This document shows positions 54,739 through 63,362 of a stretch of DNA of 64,000 nt, in pieces. Source of the stretch: Sphingomonas guangdongensis. Its GTDB lineage: Bacteria > Pseudomonadota > Alphaproteobacteria > Sphingomonadales > Sphingomonadaceae. The stretch covers positions 496,001 through 560,000 of the forward strand of contig NZ_OBMI01000002.1 in assembly GCF_900199185.1 (NCBI RefSeq), in the 5' to 3' direction. How positions within the stretch are numbered: the stretch's first letter is position 1; each line of letters opens with the position of its first letter. Both the position numbers and the translations under genes were made by a program. Under the pieces are notes generated by a model that saw nothing but the letters and a program-made list of their open reading frames with translations, was not told where the DNA came from and ran no database searches.

Positions 54739-54906
54739 TTAGCCAAGCTTCTTCAGCAGGTCGAGCATCTCGTCGGGAACGTGCTCGGAGACGGCGTCCT
54801 GGTACACGGCGCGCAGCGCATCGCCGACATTACGGCCGGTACGCTCCCCCTTCTTGCCGCCCGGTCGCGCCGGTGGCTTGGTGCCGTCATCCTTGATCGA
54901 ACTCAC
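54739..54906 (-). CDS. nepR: anti-sigma factor NepR
   Basis: 55 residues from a GTG at 54904-54906. A disordered basic N-terminus (KPPARPGGKKGERTG) leads to the NepR core, NVGDALRAVYQDAVSEHVPD then EMLDLLKKLG, two helices that clamp EcfG or phosphorylated PhyR. NepR holds EcfG inactive until PhyR captures it. It is cotranscribed with the kinase-like gene and divergent from phyR. The identification is firm from the core motif and neighbours despite the short length. Confidence 0.93.
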   Translation of the reverse strand: MSSIKDDGTKPPARPGGKKGERTGRNVGDALRAVYQDAVSEHVPDEMLDLLKKLG

Positions 54907-55004
54907 CTAATCCCCCTCGACACCCCGGCGGCGCCGGGAGAGCACAAGACGTGCGCGGTTACGCGCCGCTTCGACCGGGAACCCCCGTTGTCGAGCGGCT
55001 ATGA

Positions 55005-55029
55005 AACCAAACACCACCTCGATTGTTCC
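55005..55029 (-). promoter_or_regulatory. possible EcfG-type promoter of nepR
   Basis: Minus strand GGAAC (55025-55029), 16 bases, GGTT (55005-55008); one mismatch from CGTT. Autoregulation of nepR by EcfG is usual in alphaproteobacteria. The leader would be about 90 bases. Confidence 0.35.
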
Positions 55030-55143
55030 GCAACCGGTGCATTTTCGGGGGATAGCATCCCTTCGGCTGTGCCAGACCTATTCGCGCCGGACACGGGGGC
55101 GCCGCGCTGGCGCGACCCGGTCATGTTGGAGAATGCACTTTCT

Positions 55144-55941
55144 ATGTCGCTTGGACAGCAGCTCGCGCCGCATCTTCCCTTTCTGCGCCGTTACGGCCGC
55201 GCGCTGACCGGCAGCCAGTCGGAGGGCGATCAGTATGTCCGCGCGACGCTGGAGGCGATCGTCGCCGCGCCGGGTGAGTTCCCCCGCGACGTCGATCCGC
55301 GGCTCGGCCTCTACCGCACGTTTCAGGCGATCTGGAGCTCGACTCACGGCGACAACCGTGTCGAGCCGGCAGAGCCCGGTACGGAGCATGAGGCGATCGC
55401 CCGCGCGCGCCTTGCCCGGATCGCGCCCTTGTCGCGCCAGGCGCTGCTGCTGACGGCGATGGAAGGGTTCACCACCGAAGATACCGCCTATCTGATCGAC
55501 GAAACGCCGGCGGAGGTCGAGAAGCTGGTCGCGGACGCCTTGTCCGAGATCGACAAGCAGACCCGCGCGCGCGTCCTGATCATCGAGGATGAGCCGATCA
55601 TCGCGATGGACATCGAATCGATTGTCCGCGACCAGGGCCATGAGGTGACTGGCGTCGCCGTCACCCGCGACGAAGCGGTGGCGCTCGCGATGGAGGACCG
55701 GCCGGGCTTGGTGCTCGCCGATATCCAGCTCGCCGACGACAGTTCCGGGATTGATGCGGTGAAGGATATCCTCGCCGAGTTCGACGTGCCCGTGATCTTC
55801 ATCACCGCCTTTCCGGAGCGGCTGCTGACGGGCGAACGGCCGGAGCCGACGTTCCTAATCACCAAGCCGTTTCAGCGTGCCACGGTGAAGGCGGCGATCA
55901 GCCAGGCGCTGTTCTTCGATGAATCGACCGTACCGGCCTAG
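55144..55941 (+). CDS. phyR: anti-anti-sigma response regulator PhyR
   Basis: 265 residues from the ATG at 55144, which starts the typical MSLGQQLAPHLPFLRRYGRA; a start at 55123 would add seven residues. N-terminal sigma-factor-like domain (about 1-130), then a receiver domain (VLIIEDEPIIAMDIE) with phospho-acceptor D193 (VLADIQLADDSSG). The FITAFPERLLTGERPEPTF stretch is the FATGUY type. When phosphorylated it binds NepR and releases EcfG. Divergent from nepR across a 237-base regulatory gap. Confidence 0.97.
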   Translation: MSLGQQLAPHLPFLRRYGRALTGSQSEGDQYVRATLEAIVAAPGEFPRDVDPRLGLYRTFQAIWSSTHGDNRVEPAEPGTEHEAIARARLARIAPLSRQALLLTAMEGFTTEDTAYLIDETPAEVEKLVADALSEIDKQTRARVLIIEDEPIIAMDIESIVRDQGHEVTGVAVTRDEAVALAMEDRPGLVLADIQLADDSSGIDAVKDILAEFDVPVIFITAFPERLLTGERPEPTFLITKPFQRATVKAAISQALFFDESTVPA

Positions 55942-55985
55942 TAAACGGTTACGGAGCCAAAACGGAACTGGGGGGTTGAGCCTGT

Positions 55986-56135
55986 ATGTCGAACCACACC
56001 GATTCCGATGGCGCGCAGCACGTCGACACCGACCGTGCCCGCGCCGGCGCTACGCCGGGGATGACCCGTTACATCCTCAGTGCGTCGCTGATCCTGATCA
56101 TCGTTCTGTTCGCCCTGATCTACCTGCTTACCTGA
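55986..56135 (+). CDS. 49-aa single-pass membrane microprotein between phyR and ecfG
   Basis: 49 residues, ATG at 55986, TGA at 56133-56135, with GGGGGG upstream as a possible ribosome site. A polar acidic N-terminus (MSNHTDSDGAQHVDTDRARA) is followed by one strong hydrophobic helix (RYILSASLILIIVLFALIYL) and ends LT. It lies 44 bases after phyR and about 80 before ecfG on the same strand, so it may be part of the stress operon. Family not recognised; a role at the membrane in the stress pathway is only a guess from location. Confidence 0.7.
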   Translation: MSNHTDSDGAQHVDTDRARAGATPGMTRYILSASLILIIVLFALIYLLT

Positions 56136-56214
56136 AAAAATCTTTGCCTTCCGTCAGTTGCTGCCCACATAACGCGGGCTGCGGCGATGCGGTCGCGCGA
56201 ATGATCCCGAACGG

Positions 56215-56871
56215 ATGTTGATGACCGATCCCGAGAGCCTCGACGACGACGGCCGCCCCGCGGCCGAGCCTGTCCCGCATGTCCCCTTGAGTGATCCCGA
56301 GTTCAAGACGCAGCTCGGGCAAGTCATCCCGCATCTGCGTGCCTTTGGTCGTTCGCTGTCGGGCAGCCGCGATCTCGCCGACGATCTGGTGCAGGAAACG
56401 CTATTGAAGGCCTGGGCGGCGCGCCAGCGCTTCCAGGCCGGGACCAACATGCGCGCGTGGACCTTCATTATCCTACGCAACCTCTACCTTTCCCAGATGC
56501 GGCGTTCACGCTTCAAAGGCGAGTGGGACGATCTGGTAGCCGATCGCATCCTGGCCGCGCCGGCGAGCCAGGATCGCCACGTCGAGTTGACGGACATGCA
56601 GCGTGCGCTGCTTCACCTGCCCCAGCCGCAGCGCGAGGCCCTGATCTTGGTTGGCGCAGGCGGCTTTGCCTACGAAGAGGCGGCGGACATCTGCGGTGTC
56701 GCGGTCGGTACGATCAAAAGCCGGGTGGCGCGGGGTCGGGTGGCGCTGGAAGGTCTGCTGACCGACGGCAAACTCCCGTCCCGGCGCGAGCATGACGCCG
56801 GTGGGCGTACTGCGCTCGACACCATCATGGGTGAGGTCGATGATCTTAGCCGCGACGGACGGCAGAATTGA
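56215..56871 (+). CDS. ecfG: general stress response ECF sigma factor EcfG
   Basis: 218 residues from the ATG at 56215 (ATG at 56221 also possible). Region sigma2 (LRAFGRSLSGSRDLADDLVQ, then ETLLKAW and TNMRAWTFIILRNLYLSQ) and region sigma4 (LPQPQREALILVGAGGFAYE, then EAADICGVAVGTIKSRVARGR) are intact. The C-terminal extension is about 35 residues. Together with phyR and nepR this identifies EcfG of the alphaproteobacterial stress cascade. Convergent with the small gene at 56873. Confidence 0.95.
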   Translation: MLMTDPESLDDDGRPAAEPVPHVPLSDPEFKTQLGQVIPHLRAFGRSLSGSRDLADDLVQETLLKAWAARQRFQAGTNMRAWTFIILRNLYLSQMRRSRFKGEWDDLVADRILAAPASQDRHVELTDMQRALLHLPQPQREALILVGAGGFAYEEAADICGVAVGTIKSRVARGRVALEGLLTDGKLPSRREHDAGGRTALDTIMGEVDDLSRDGRQN

Positions 56872-56872
56872 G

Positions 56873-57043
56873 CTACTGACGCGTTCCGCTGACGTGGCGA
56901 AGCGCTTCCAACAGTTGTTCGATTTCCCGGCCGTTATCGCTCGGGCAGCGATAGGCGTTGCGCAGCGACGCGCCCGCGGAATCGCTCGCCCGAGGTGGGC
57001 GGACGACGATGCTCTCCGTTGGGGCGTGATCGATGAGCGACAT
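56873..57043 (-). CDS. small hypothetical protein convergent with ecfG (56 aa)
   Basis: 56 residues from the ATG at 57041-57043 (MSLIDHAPTESIVVRPPRAS at the start, IEQLLEALRHVSGTRQ at the end). One cysteine, no membrane helix. Its stop lies one base after that of ecfG. The short length, Arg-rich middle and helical C-terminus give no family. It is the only sensible gene in the 252-base gap between ecfG and glnE, and composition is protein-like in this frame only. Confidence 0.55.
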   Translation of the reverse strand: MSLIDHAPTESIVVRPPRASDSAGASLRNAYRCPSDNGREIEQLLEALRHVSGTRQ

Positions 57044-57123
57044 GCCGAGTAAAACTCGCAGTTTGCAGTTTTGTTGCTGATGAATGTGCGGGCGATCGGA
57101 CTGCCTTGGGTCGATAGCCGCGC

Positions 57124-59808
57124 ATGACGACGGCGTCGTCGCTGCCGGCCGATATCGAGGACGCGCTCGCGCGCGCCGTGGCGCACGCCCCGTTTCTTGC
57201 GCAGTTGGCGGCGCAGGCAACGGTCGACGACTTGCCAACGTGGCTTGACGATCCCGCCGTGCTCCTGGCGATCGATGCGGATGATGAGCCGGTCGCGCGC
57301 GCGCTCCGCCGTGTGCGGCGGCGCGTTGCGCTGACGGTCGCGATCGGTGACCTGTCGGGCCGCTACGATCTCGCCACCGTTACGGGGTTGCTGACCCGCT
57401 TCGCCGATCGGGCGCTCGACTTCGCGATCGCGGCCGCGATCCGGGAGCGCGTGCCCGATGCGGTGCCGGAAGGGTTGTGCGCAATCGCGCTCGGCAAGCA
57501 GGGCAGCTGCGAGCTCAACTATTCCTCCGACATCGATCCGATCCTGCTGTTCGACCCGTTGACGCTGCCGCGGCGCGACCGCGACGAGCCGGAGGAGGCG
57601 GCGGTCCGGATCGCGCGCCGCGTGGTGGAACTGCTGCAGCGCCGTGATGGGAACGGCTATGTGCTGCGCGTCGACCTCAGGCTGCGGCCATCGAGCGAGA
57701 TCACCCCCATCGCGCTGCCGATCGCCGCAGCGATCGGCTATTATGAGTCGCAGGCGCTGCCTTGGGAGCGGGCGGCGTACATTCGCGCGCGGGCCGCGGC
57801 GGGCGACACCGCTCTCGCCGAGCGGTTCCTGGCCGCGATCCGGCCCTTTGTGTGGCGGCGTTCGCTCGATTTCGGCGCGATCCAGGAGATACGCGGCATC
57901 TCGCGCCGGATCCGCGACCATCACGCGCGCGGGCAGCGTTTCGGCCCCGGCTTCGACCTGAAACGCGGCCGCGGCGGCATCCGCGAGATCGAGTTTTTCG
58001 CTCAGATCCACCAGCTGATCCACGGGGGCCGCGACCCGGCGCTGCGCGCGCCCGCCACTCGTGACGCGCTCGCGGCGCTGGCGGGGGCGGGGCGGATCGA
58101 CCCGGACGACGCCCGCGCGCTTACCGAGGCGTACACGCTGCTGCGGACGATCGAGCACCGTGTGCAGATGGTCGACGACCGTCAGACCCACACACTGCCG
58201 GACGGCGTGGCGCTGGACGGGGTCGCGCGGCTGCACGGGCTGCCGGGCGCGGCGGCGCTGCTCGATCTGCTGCGGCCGCATGTCGAGCGCGCCGGCCGGA
58301 TCTACGATGCGCTGGATGCCGAACCGCGCACCCAGGTGCCGGTGGCACAGGAAGCGGTGGCGCAGATGCTCGGGTCGGGCGGCTTCGCCGATCCCGAGGC
58401 CGCGGCACAGCGGATCGCGAGCTGGCGCGCCGCCAGCTACCCGGCACTGCGCAGCGCGGCGGCGCAGGACGCGCTGGAGGCGGTGCTGCCGCAGCTGCTC
58501 GCGGCGCTTGGCAAGGCGGCCGATCCGAACGCCGCACTGCTGCGGCTCGACGCGCTCCTCGCCCGCCTGCCGACCGCGATCAACGCGCTGCGGCTGCTCG
58601 CCGCGCAACCGCCGGTGCTCTCCCTGCTGACCCGCATCCTTGCGCACGCACCAACGCTGGCAGAGGCGCTGGGGCAACGTGCCGGGCTTCTCGACGGCTT
58701 GCTCGATGCAAGCGCGCTCGACCCGGTCGGCAGCGTCGCCGCGCTCGCGGCGGAGATGCGGCGAGGCGAGGTCGGTGACGACTACCAGCGCCTGCTCGAC
58801 CGCGTTCGCCTCTTTGTTGGGGAAAAGCGGTTCGCGCTCGGCGTGCAGGTGATCGCGGGGGCGGCCGATCCGCTCTCCGTGTCGGCCGGCTACGCGCGGG
58901 TGGCGGAGGCCGCCGTCGAGGTGCTCGCCGCCGCCACCGTCCAGGATTTCGCCCGGCGTCACGGCCGCGTGCCAGGTAGCGAGCTGGTGATCCTCGCGCT
59001 CGGGCGCTTCGGCGGCGGCGCGCTGACCCACGCGTCCGACCTCGACCTCGTGTATCTGTTCACCGGCGACTTCCAGGCCGAGTCCGATGGGGAAAAGCCG
59101 CTCGGTGCGGTGCTCTACTACAACCGGCTGGCGCAGCGGCTGTCCGCCGCGCTGTCGGTGCCGACCGCGTCGGGAGCGCTGTACGAGGTCGACACGCGGC
59201 TGCGCCCGTCGGGGAAGGCGGGCCCGCTGGTCGTCTCGCTCGAGGGTTTCGCCCGGTATCAGCGCGAGCAGGCCTGGACCTGGGAGCACATGGCGCTCAC
59301 GCGGGCGCGGCCGGTGTTCGGATCGTCCGCGGCACGCGCGGTCACCGGGCACGTCATCAATGCGGTGCTGGCCGGCGCGCGGCCGGCACGCGACATCGTC
59401 GCCGACGCGGTCGCTATGCGCGCGGAGATGGCGGCCCACAAGCCGCAGGCGGGGCCGCTCGACGTCAAGATGGGCGCGGGCGGGCTGGTCGACCTGGAGT
59501 TCGCGGTGCACGCGACCCAGCTGGTTCACCGCACCGGCTTCGCGCCGGAATTGGATCAAGCGCTTGCGCAACTGGCAAGCGAGCGGCTGCTGCCGCGCGC
59601 GGTGGAGGAGGCCTATCCGCTGCTCGCGCGGTTGCTGGTGGTGACGCGGCTGGTCGCGCCCGATGCGCAGCCGCCCGGCGACGCGACCCGCGCGCTCGTC
59701 GCCGAAGCGCTGGGTGCGACCGACTGGAACGCGCTGCTTGTAGCGCTAGCGGCCGCGCGGCATGAGGTGGCGGCGGCCTGGACCGCGATCAGCGGAGAAC
59801 GGACATGA
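57124..59808 (+). CDS. glnE: bifunctional glutamine synthetase adenylyltransferase/adenylyl-removing enzyme
   Basis: 894 residues. Two nucleotidyltransferase domains: the N-terminal deadenylylase with YSSDIDPILLF (Asp near 136 and 138), and the C-terminal adenylylase with THASDLDLVYLF (near 639 and 641). Each is followed by a GlnE helical domain (GRGGIREIEFFAQ and GAGGLVDLEFAVH). It adjusts glutamine synthetase activity to nitrogen status under PII control. Somewhat shorter than the E. coli enzyme. Overlaps the peroxiredoxin gene by four bases. Confidence 0.97.
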   Translation: MTTASSLPADIEDALARAVAHAPFLAQLAAQATVDDLPTWLDDPAVLLAIDADDEPVARALRRVRRRVALTVAIGDLSGRYDLATVTGLLTRFADRALDFAIAAAIRERVPDAVPEGLCAIALGKQGSCELNYSSDIDPILLFDPLTLPRRDRDEPEEAAVRIARRVVELLQRRDGNGYVLRVDLRLRPSSEITPIALPIAAAIGYYESQALPWERAAYIRARAAAGDTALAERFLAAIRPFVWRRSLDFGAIQEIRGISRRIRDHHARGQRFGPGFDLKRGRGGIREIEFFAQIHQLIHGGRDPALRAPATRDALAALAGAGRIDPDDARALTEAYTLLRTIEHRVQMVDDRQTHTLPDGVALDGVARLHGLPGAAALLDLLRPHVERAGRIYDALDAEPRTQVPVAQEAVAQMLGSGGFADPEAAAQRIASWRAASYPALRSAAAQDALEAVLPQLLAALGKAADPNAALLRLDALLARLPTAINALRLLAAQPPVLSLLTRILAHAPTLAEALGQRAGLLDGLLDASALDPVGSVAALAAEMRRGEVGDDYQRLLDRVRLFVGEKRFALGVQVIAGAADPLSVSAGYARVAEAAVEVLAAATVQDFARRHGRVPGSELVILALGRFGGGALTHASDLDLVYLFTGDFQAESDGEKPLGAVLYYNRLAQRLSAALSVPTASGALYEVDTRLRPSGKAGPLVVSLEGFARYQREQAWTWEHMALTRARPVFGSSAARAVTGHVINAVLAGARPARDIVADAVAMRAEMAAHKPQAGPLDVKMGAGGLVDLEFAVHATQLVHRTGFAPELDQALAQLASERLLPRAVEEAYPLLARLLVVTRLVAPDAQPPGDATRALVAEALGATDWNALLVALAAARHEVAAAWTAISGERT

Positions 59809-60269
59809 TCGAGGGCGACACCCTGCCGGACCTGCAACTCGCCGGTGCCGACGGATTGATCCGGCTGGCGGACCTGCGCGGGCGGCCGCTGGTGATCTGG
59901 TTCTATCCCAAGGACGACACGCCCGGGTGCACGAAGGAGGCACAGGACTTCTCCGCCGCGGCAGACGACTTTGCGTCCCTCGGTGTCCAGCTGCTCGGTG
60001 TCTCCAAGGATCCGGCGGCGAAGCACGCGAAATTCACCGCCAAGCACAACCTCGCCGTGCCGCTCGCCAGCGATGATGAGGACAGCACCGTGCTGACCGC
60101 GTTCGGCGCGTGGGGCGAGAAGCAGCTCTACGGCAAGACCTATCTCGGCATCGATCGGTCGACCTTCCTGTTCGATGGGTCGGGAACGCTGGTGCGCGCG
60201 TGGCGCAAGGTGAAGGTGCCGGGTCACGTCGATCAGGTGCTGGCCGAGGCTCGGGCGCTCGTTGCCTGA
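59805..60269 (+). CDS. bcp: thiol peroxidase of the Bcp/PrxQ type
   Basis: 154 residues from the ATG overlapping glnE. Thioredoxin fold with the peroxidatic cysteine in FYPKDDTPGCTKEA. This is the only cysteine in the protein; the resolving Cys five residues later in E. coli Bcp is a Gln here, so it must be resolved by an external thiol. It reduces peroxides in the cytoplasm. Confidence 0.95.
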   Translation: MIEGDTLPDLQLAGADGLIRLADLRGRPLVIWFYPKDDTPGCTKEAQDFSAAADDFASLGVQLLGVSKDPAAKHAKFTAKHNLAVPLASDDEDSTVLTAFGAWGEKQLYGKTYLGIDRSTFLFDGSGTLVRAWRKVKVPGHVDQVLAEARALVA

Positions 60270-60455
60270 CCTACGCGGCGTGGACGTTTAGCGTTCAACG
60301 CGCTGACGCACCGGGATTTCTCCCCGCCGCGCAACGCTTCGCCGCGCGACCCGTCCGGTTCACCCCGGGATTAACCGTTCCATATTGCGGAGTTAAGACA
60401 TTCGCGGGCATCCAACCGGTGTCTTGAAGCGGAGGGGCTCCTTTTCGGGACAGTG

Positions 60456-61229
60456 ATGACGGGACGGACGATGGCCTTCGGGCCGCCGGCGGTCGCCTAC
60501 AAGCTGCGGGGTCTGATGATCATTTCCGTTCTAGCCACGCTGACGCACCGGGCGGTGCGGAGCCGTTCCTTCCTGATCAGCGCTCTTGTCGGGGCGGCGG
60601 TCGTCGGCGGCGGGGCGCAGGCGAACGGTTCGGGCGGGTCGTCGCAGCCGGTCGCCACTGTGGCGGAGGTCGGTGTCGCCGACGCCGGACAGGCCGAGCA
60701 GTTCCGCGCACTGTTTCAGAGCTGGAAGAAGATGGACACCACGGAGGGGACGGCAATTGCGATCCCGTCCACCCAGCCGGTCGACGCGCTCCAGTTCACC
60801 AGCAATTTCGGCGTCCGTTCCGACCCGTTCCGCGGCACGGCCGCGATGCATTCGGGGGTCGATATACCCGGGCCGATCGGCACGCCGATCTACGCGACCG
60901 CGGACGGCATCGTCGCCCGTGCCGAGCGTGCTGGCGGTTACGGCAACCTCATCGAGGTGAACCACGGCCGCGGCATCGAGACCCGCTACGGCCATCTGTC
61001 GAAGATCCTGGTCGAGCCGAACACCCGCGTTCGCCGCGGCCAGCTGATCGGGCTGATGGGGTCGACCGGCCGCTCGACCGGGAGCCACCTCCATTATGAG
61101 GTGCGGGTCGAGGGCCACGCCGTGAATCCGGTGCCGTACCTCCAAGTCGCCGACATGGGCGTCGCGATCCAGGACCGCGCGCTGAAGGTCCGTCAGGTCG
61201 CCGTCGGCGGTCCCGTCGACGAACGCTGA
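60456..61229 (+). CDS. M23-family peptidase (LytM-type), membrane-anchored or exported
   Basis: 257 residues from the ATG at 60456; ATGs at 60471 and 60516 and a GTG at 60453 are alternatives. A hydrophobic segment (SFLISALVGAAVVGGGAQA, about residues 38-57 of this form) is a signal or anchor. The C-terminal LytM domain has HSGVDIPG (metal His and Asp), GYGNLIEVNHG and HLHYEVR, all zinc ligands present, so it is an active endopeptidase candidate rather than an EnvC-like activator. Acts on peptidoglycan cross-links in the periplasm. Confidence 0.9.
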   Translation: MTGRTMAFGPPAVAYKLRGLMIISVLATLTHRAVRSRSFLISALVGAAVVGGGAQANGSGGSSQPVATVAEVGVADAGQAEQFRALFQSWKKMDTTEGTAIAIPSTQPVDALQFTSNFGVRSDPFRGTAAMHSGVDIPGPIGTPIYATADGIVARAERAGGYGNLIEVNHGRGIETRYGHLSKILVEPNTRVRRGQLIGLMGSTGRSTGSHLHYEVRVEGHAVNPVPYLQVADMGVAIQDRALKVRQVAVGGPVDER

Positions 61230-61296
61230 GCAGGCCGCCCGATCCGATCAGTGCCGGAGAGTTGCCGCGGTGCCTCGCGCCGCCTATCTCCGCCCC

Positions 61297-61635
61297 ATGG
61301 CTACGCTCTCCACCGCGATCGATCTCACTCCCTCCGCCGCCGCCCGCGTCGCAGCGATCGCGGCGCGGCAGAACAAGCCCGCGATCCTGCGGCTTTCGGT
61401 CGAAGGCGGCGGCTGCTCCGGGTTCCAGTACCAGTTCGGCCTGGCGGAGTCGCCGGAGCAGGACGACGCGGTAGCGGAAACTGACGGCGTACGGCTGGTG
61501 GTCGATCCGGTCAGCCTTGACCTGGTGCAGGGCGCCAGCGTCGACTTTGTCGAGAGCCTAGGCGGCGCCGCATTCCGCGTGACCAACCCGAACGCTGCCT
61601 CCGGCTGCGGCTGCGGCTCCAGCTTCTCCGTCTGA
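61297..61635 (+). CDS. erpA: A-type iron-sulfur carrier protein (ErpA/IscA family)
   Basis: 112 residues from the ATG at 61297; the upstream start at 61270 adds nine residues. The family's three cysteines are present: GGCSGFQYQF and the C-terminal GCGCGSSFSV. HesB-like fold. It delivers Fe-S clusters to apoproteins. ErpA or IscA cannot be separated by sequence alone; no isc or suf genes lie nearby. Confidence 0.93.
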   Translation: MATLSTAIDLTPSAAARVAAIAARQNKPAILRLSVEGGGCSGFQYQFGLAESPEQDDAVAETDGVRLVVDPVSLDLVQGASVDFVESLGGAAFRVTNPNAASGCGCGSSFSV

Positions 61636-61652
61636 CGGCGGGGAGGGGGGCC

Positions 61653-62423
61653 ATGAAGATCGTCAGCTACAACGTCAACGGTATCAAGGCGCGCCTGCCG
61701 CGCCTCCTCGAATACCTGACGGAGGCCGGCGCGGACGTCGTCTGCCTGCAAGAGCTGAAGTCACCCGACGACGGCTTCCCGGTTGAGGAGATCCGCGCCG
61801 CCGGCTTCGAGGCGGTGTGGCACGGGCAGAAGAGCTGGAACGGCGTCGCGATCCTCGCGCGCGGCATCCAGCCGATCGAGCGGCAGAAGGGGCTGGCGGG
61901 TGAGCCGGAGGACGATCACAGCCGCTACATAGAGGCGGAGGTGAACGGCGTGACGATTGCGTCCATCTACCTGCCGAACGGCAATCCGCGGCCCGGCCCC
62001 AAGTTCGACTACAAGCTGCGCTGGCTAGACCGGCTGGCGGCGCGCGCGCGCGACCTGCTTGCGGAGGAGCGACCGGTAGTGCTCGCGGGCGACTACAACG
62101 TCATCCCGCACGACGACGACACCTTCTCCGTGCCAGCCATGGCAGAGGACGCGCTGATGCAGCCGGAGAGCCGCGCCGGGTACCGCCGCCTGCTGGCGCA
62201 AGGATGGACCGATGCGCTGCGCACCCAGTACCCGCGCGGGGGCGTGTGGACCTTCTGGGACTATCAGGCGGGCGCGTGGCAGCGTGACGCGGGCTTCCGG
62301 ATCGACCACCTGCTGCTGAGTCCCGCGGCGGCCGACCGCTTCGCGGGGGCGGGCGTCGACAAGGAGCATCGCGGCCGCGACAAGGCGAGCGATCACGCGC
62401 CGACCTGGGTGCGGTTGCGATGA
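61653..62423 (+). CDS. xth: exodeoxyribonuclease III
   Basis: 256 residues. Exonuclease-endonuclease-phosphatase fold with SYNVNGIKARL, LQELK (metal Glu), the active-site GDYNVIPHDDD and the C-terminal KASDHAPTW. It is an AP endonuclease and 3' exonuclease in base excision repair. A GGGAGGGGGG ribosome site lies just upstream. Overlaps the next gene by four bases. Confidence 0.97.
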   Translation: MKIVSYNVNGIKARLPRLLEYLTEAGADVVCLQELKSPDDGFPVEEIRAAGFEAVWHGQKSWNGVAILARGIQPIERQKGLAGEPEDDHSRYIEAEVNGVTIASIYLPNGNPRPGPKFDYKLRWLDRLAARARDLLAEERPVVLAGDYNVIPHDDDTFSVPAMAEDALMQPESRAGYRRLLAQGWTDALRTQYPRGGVWTFWDYQAGAWQRDAGFRIDHLLLSPAAADRFAGAGVDKEHRGRDKASDHAPTWVRLR

Positions 62424-63214
62424 TCCGGCCGGCGGCGATCGCGGCCGCGTTGGTGATGGCGGCTCCCGCTTTTGCACAGGATGAGCCGCGCTTCTGCCCC
62501 AACCGACCCGACCTCAGCTCGTCCGGCTGCACCACCGAACCGGGGCGGGTGCAATTCGAATGGTCGGCGTTCGACTGGCAGCGCGACGACAGTCAGGACA
62601 CGCGCGAGGACAGCTTCCTCGCCGCCGACGTGCTGGCGCGGATCGGCGTCGGTGCGCATACCGAGGTACAGCTAGGTTGGTCGCCGGCCGGCCGGGTCCG
62701 AACCCGCGATCTCGCCACAGGCGCGGCGGAGACGACGCGCGGTGTCTCGGATGTCCGCGTGGGCGTGCGGCAGGGCTTCGGCCCGCCCGACGGCGACGGC
62801 TGGCTGGCCGGGGCAGAGGGCTATGTGACGGTGCCGGTCGGTCGGACGCCGGTAGGGGCGGGCGACTGGGGCGCAGGCGCGATCATCCCGGTCGGCTACA
62901 CGAGCGGCCCGTGGCTGTTCGAGCTCACCGGAGAAATCGACGCGGCCGTCAACGAGAGTGGCCACGGCCGCCACCTGGCCTACAGCGGGATCGCGGAGGT
63001 GGCGCGCGATCTCGGCACATCGGTGACCCTCGCCGCCGAGCTCATGGTTGCGCAGGACGACGATCCCGATCGTGCGACCACCCAGGTGCTGGGCGCAGCA
63101 TCCGTCGCGTGGCAACCGACGAAGCGCTTCCAGCTCGATCTGCTCGCGGCGGCCGGCCTCAACCGCGACACGCCGGATTTCCGGCTCGTGACCGGCGGCG
63201 CGATCCTGTTCTGA
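62420..63214 (+). CDS. outer-membrane protein of the phenol-degradation transporter (MetA-like) type
   Basis: 264 residues from the ATG overlapping xth. Signal peptide MIRPAAIAAALVMAAPAFAQ. The mature protein begins with a Cys pair (FCPNRPDLSSSGCTTEPG) and then alternates as a beta-barrel, ending in Phe (VTGGAILF), the outer-membrane assembly signal. GRVQFEWSAFDWQRDD is typical of the Phenol_MetA_deg (PF13557) family. The transported compound is unknown. Confidence 0.75.
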   Translation: MIRPAAIAAALVMAAPAFAQDEPRFCPNRPDLSSSGCTTEPGRVQFEWSAFDWQRDDSQDTREDSFLAADVLARIGVGAHTEVQLGWSPAGRVRTRDLATGAAETTRGVSDVRVGVRQGFGPPDGDGWLAGAEGYVTVPVGRTPVGAGDWGAGAIIPVGYTSGPWLFELTGEIDAAVNESGHGRHLAYSGIAEVARDLGTSVTLAAELMVAQDDDPDRATTQVLGAASVAWQPTKRFQLDLLAAAGLNRDTPDFRLVTGGAILF

Positions 63215-63303
63215 CGCCAACGCTTGGCGAAGCACCCCAATCCTTGGCGGAGGTCGCTTGACCGCTAAGCAGCTAAGTCATTGTGATTGCCCGGACTGGG
63301 TGT

Positions 63304-63320
63304 TTGGCACGCCTAATGCA
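63304..63320 (+). promoter_or_regulatory. sigma54-type promoter
   Basis: TTGGCACGCCTAATGCA matches the RpoN consensus (TTGGCACG-N4-TTGCA) at all but one position. GG and GC are correctly spaced by ten bases. It lies 42 bases before the ATG at 63363. Confidence 0.65.
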
Positions 63321-63362
63321 CTGACACACTCGCGAAGGGAAACCTGAAGAGGAGTGCCAATC

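Noticed and set aside
54977..55003. GGAAC on the plus strand before phyR as an EcfG promoter
   Set aside because: No CGTT-like element at 16-17 bases downstream.
55964..55990. GGAAC before the 49-aa gene as an EcfG promoter
   Set aside because: The -10 position reads TATG or ATGT instead of CGTT, and it would overlap the start codon.
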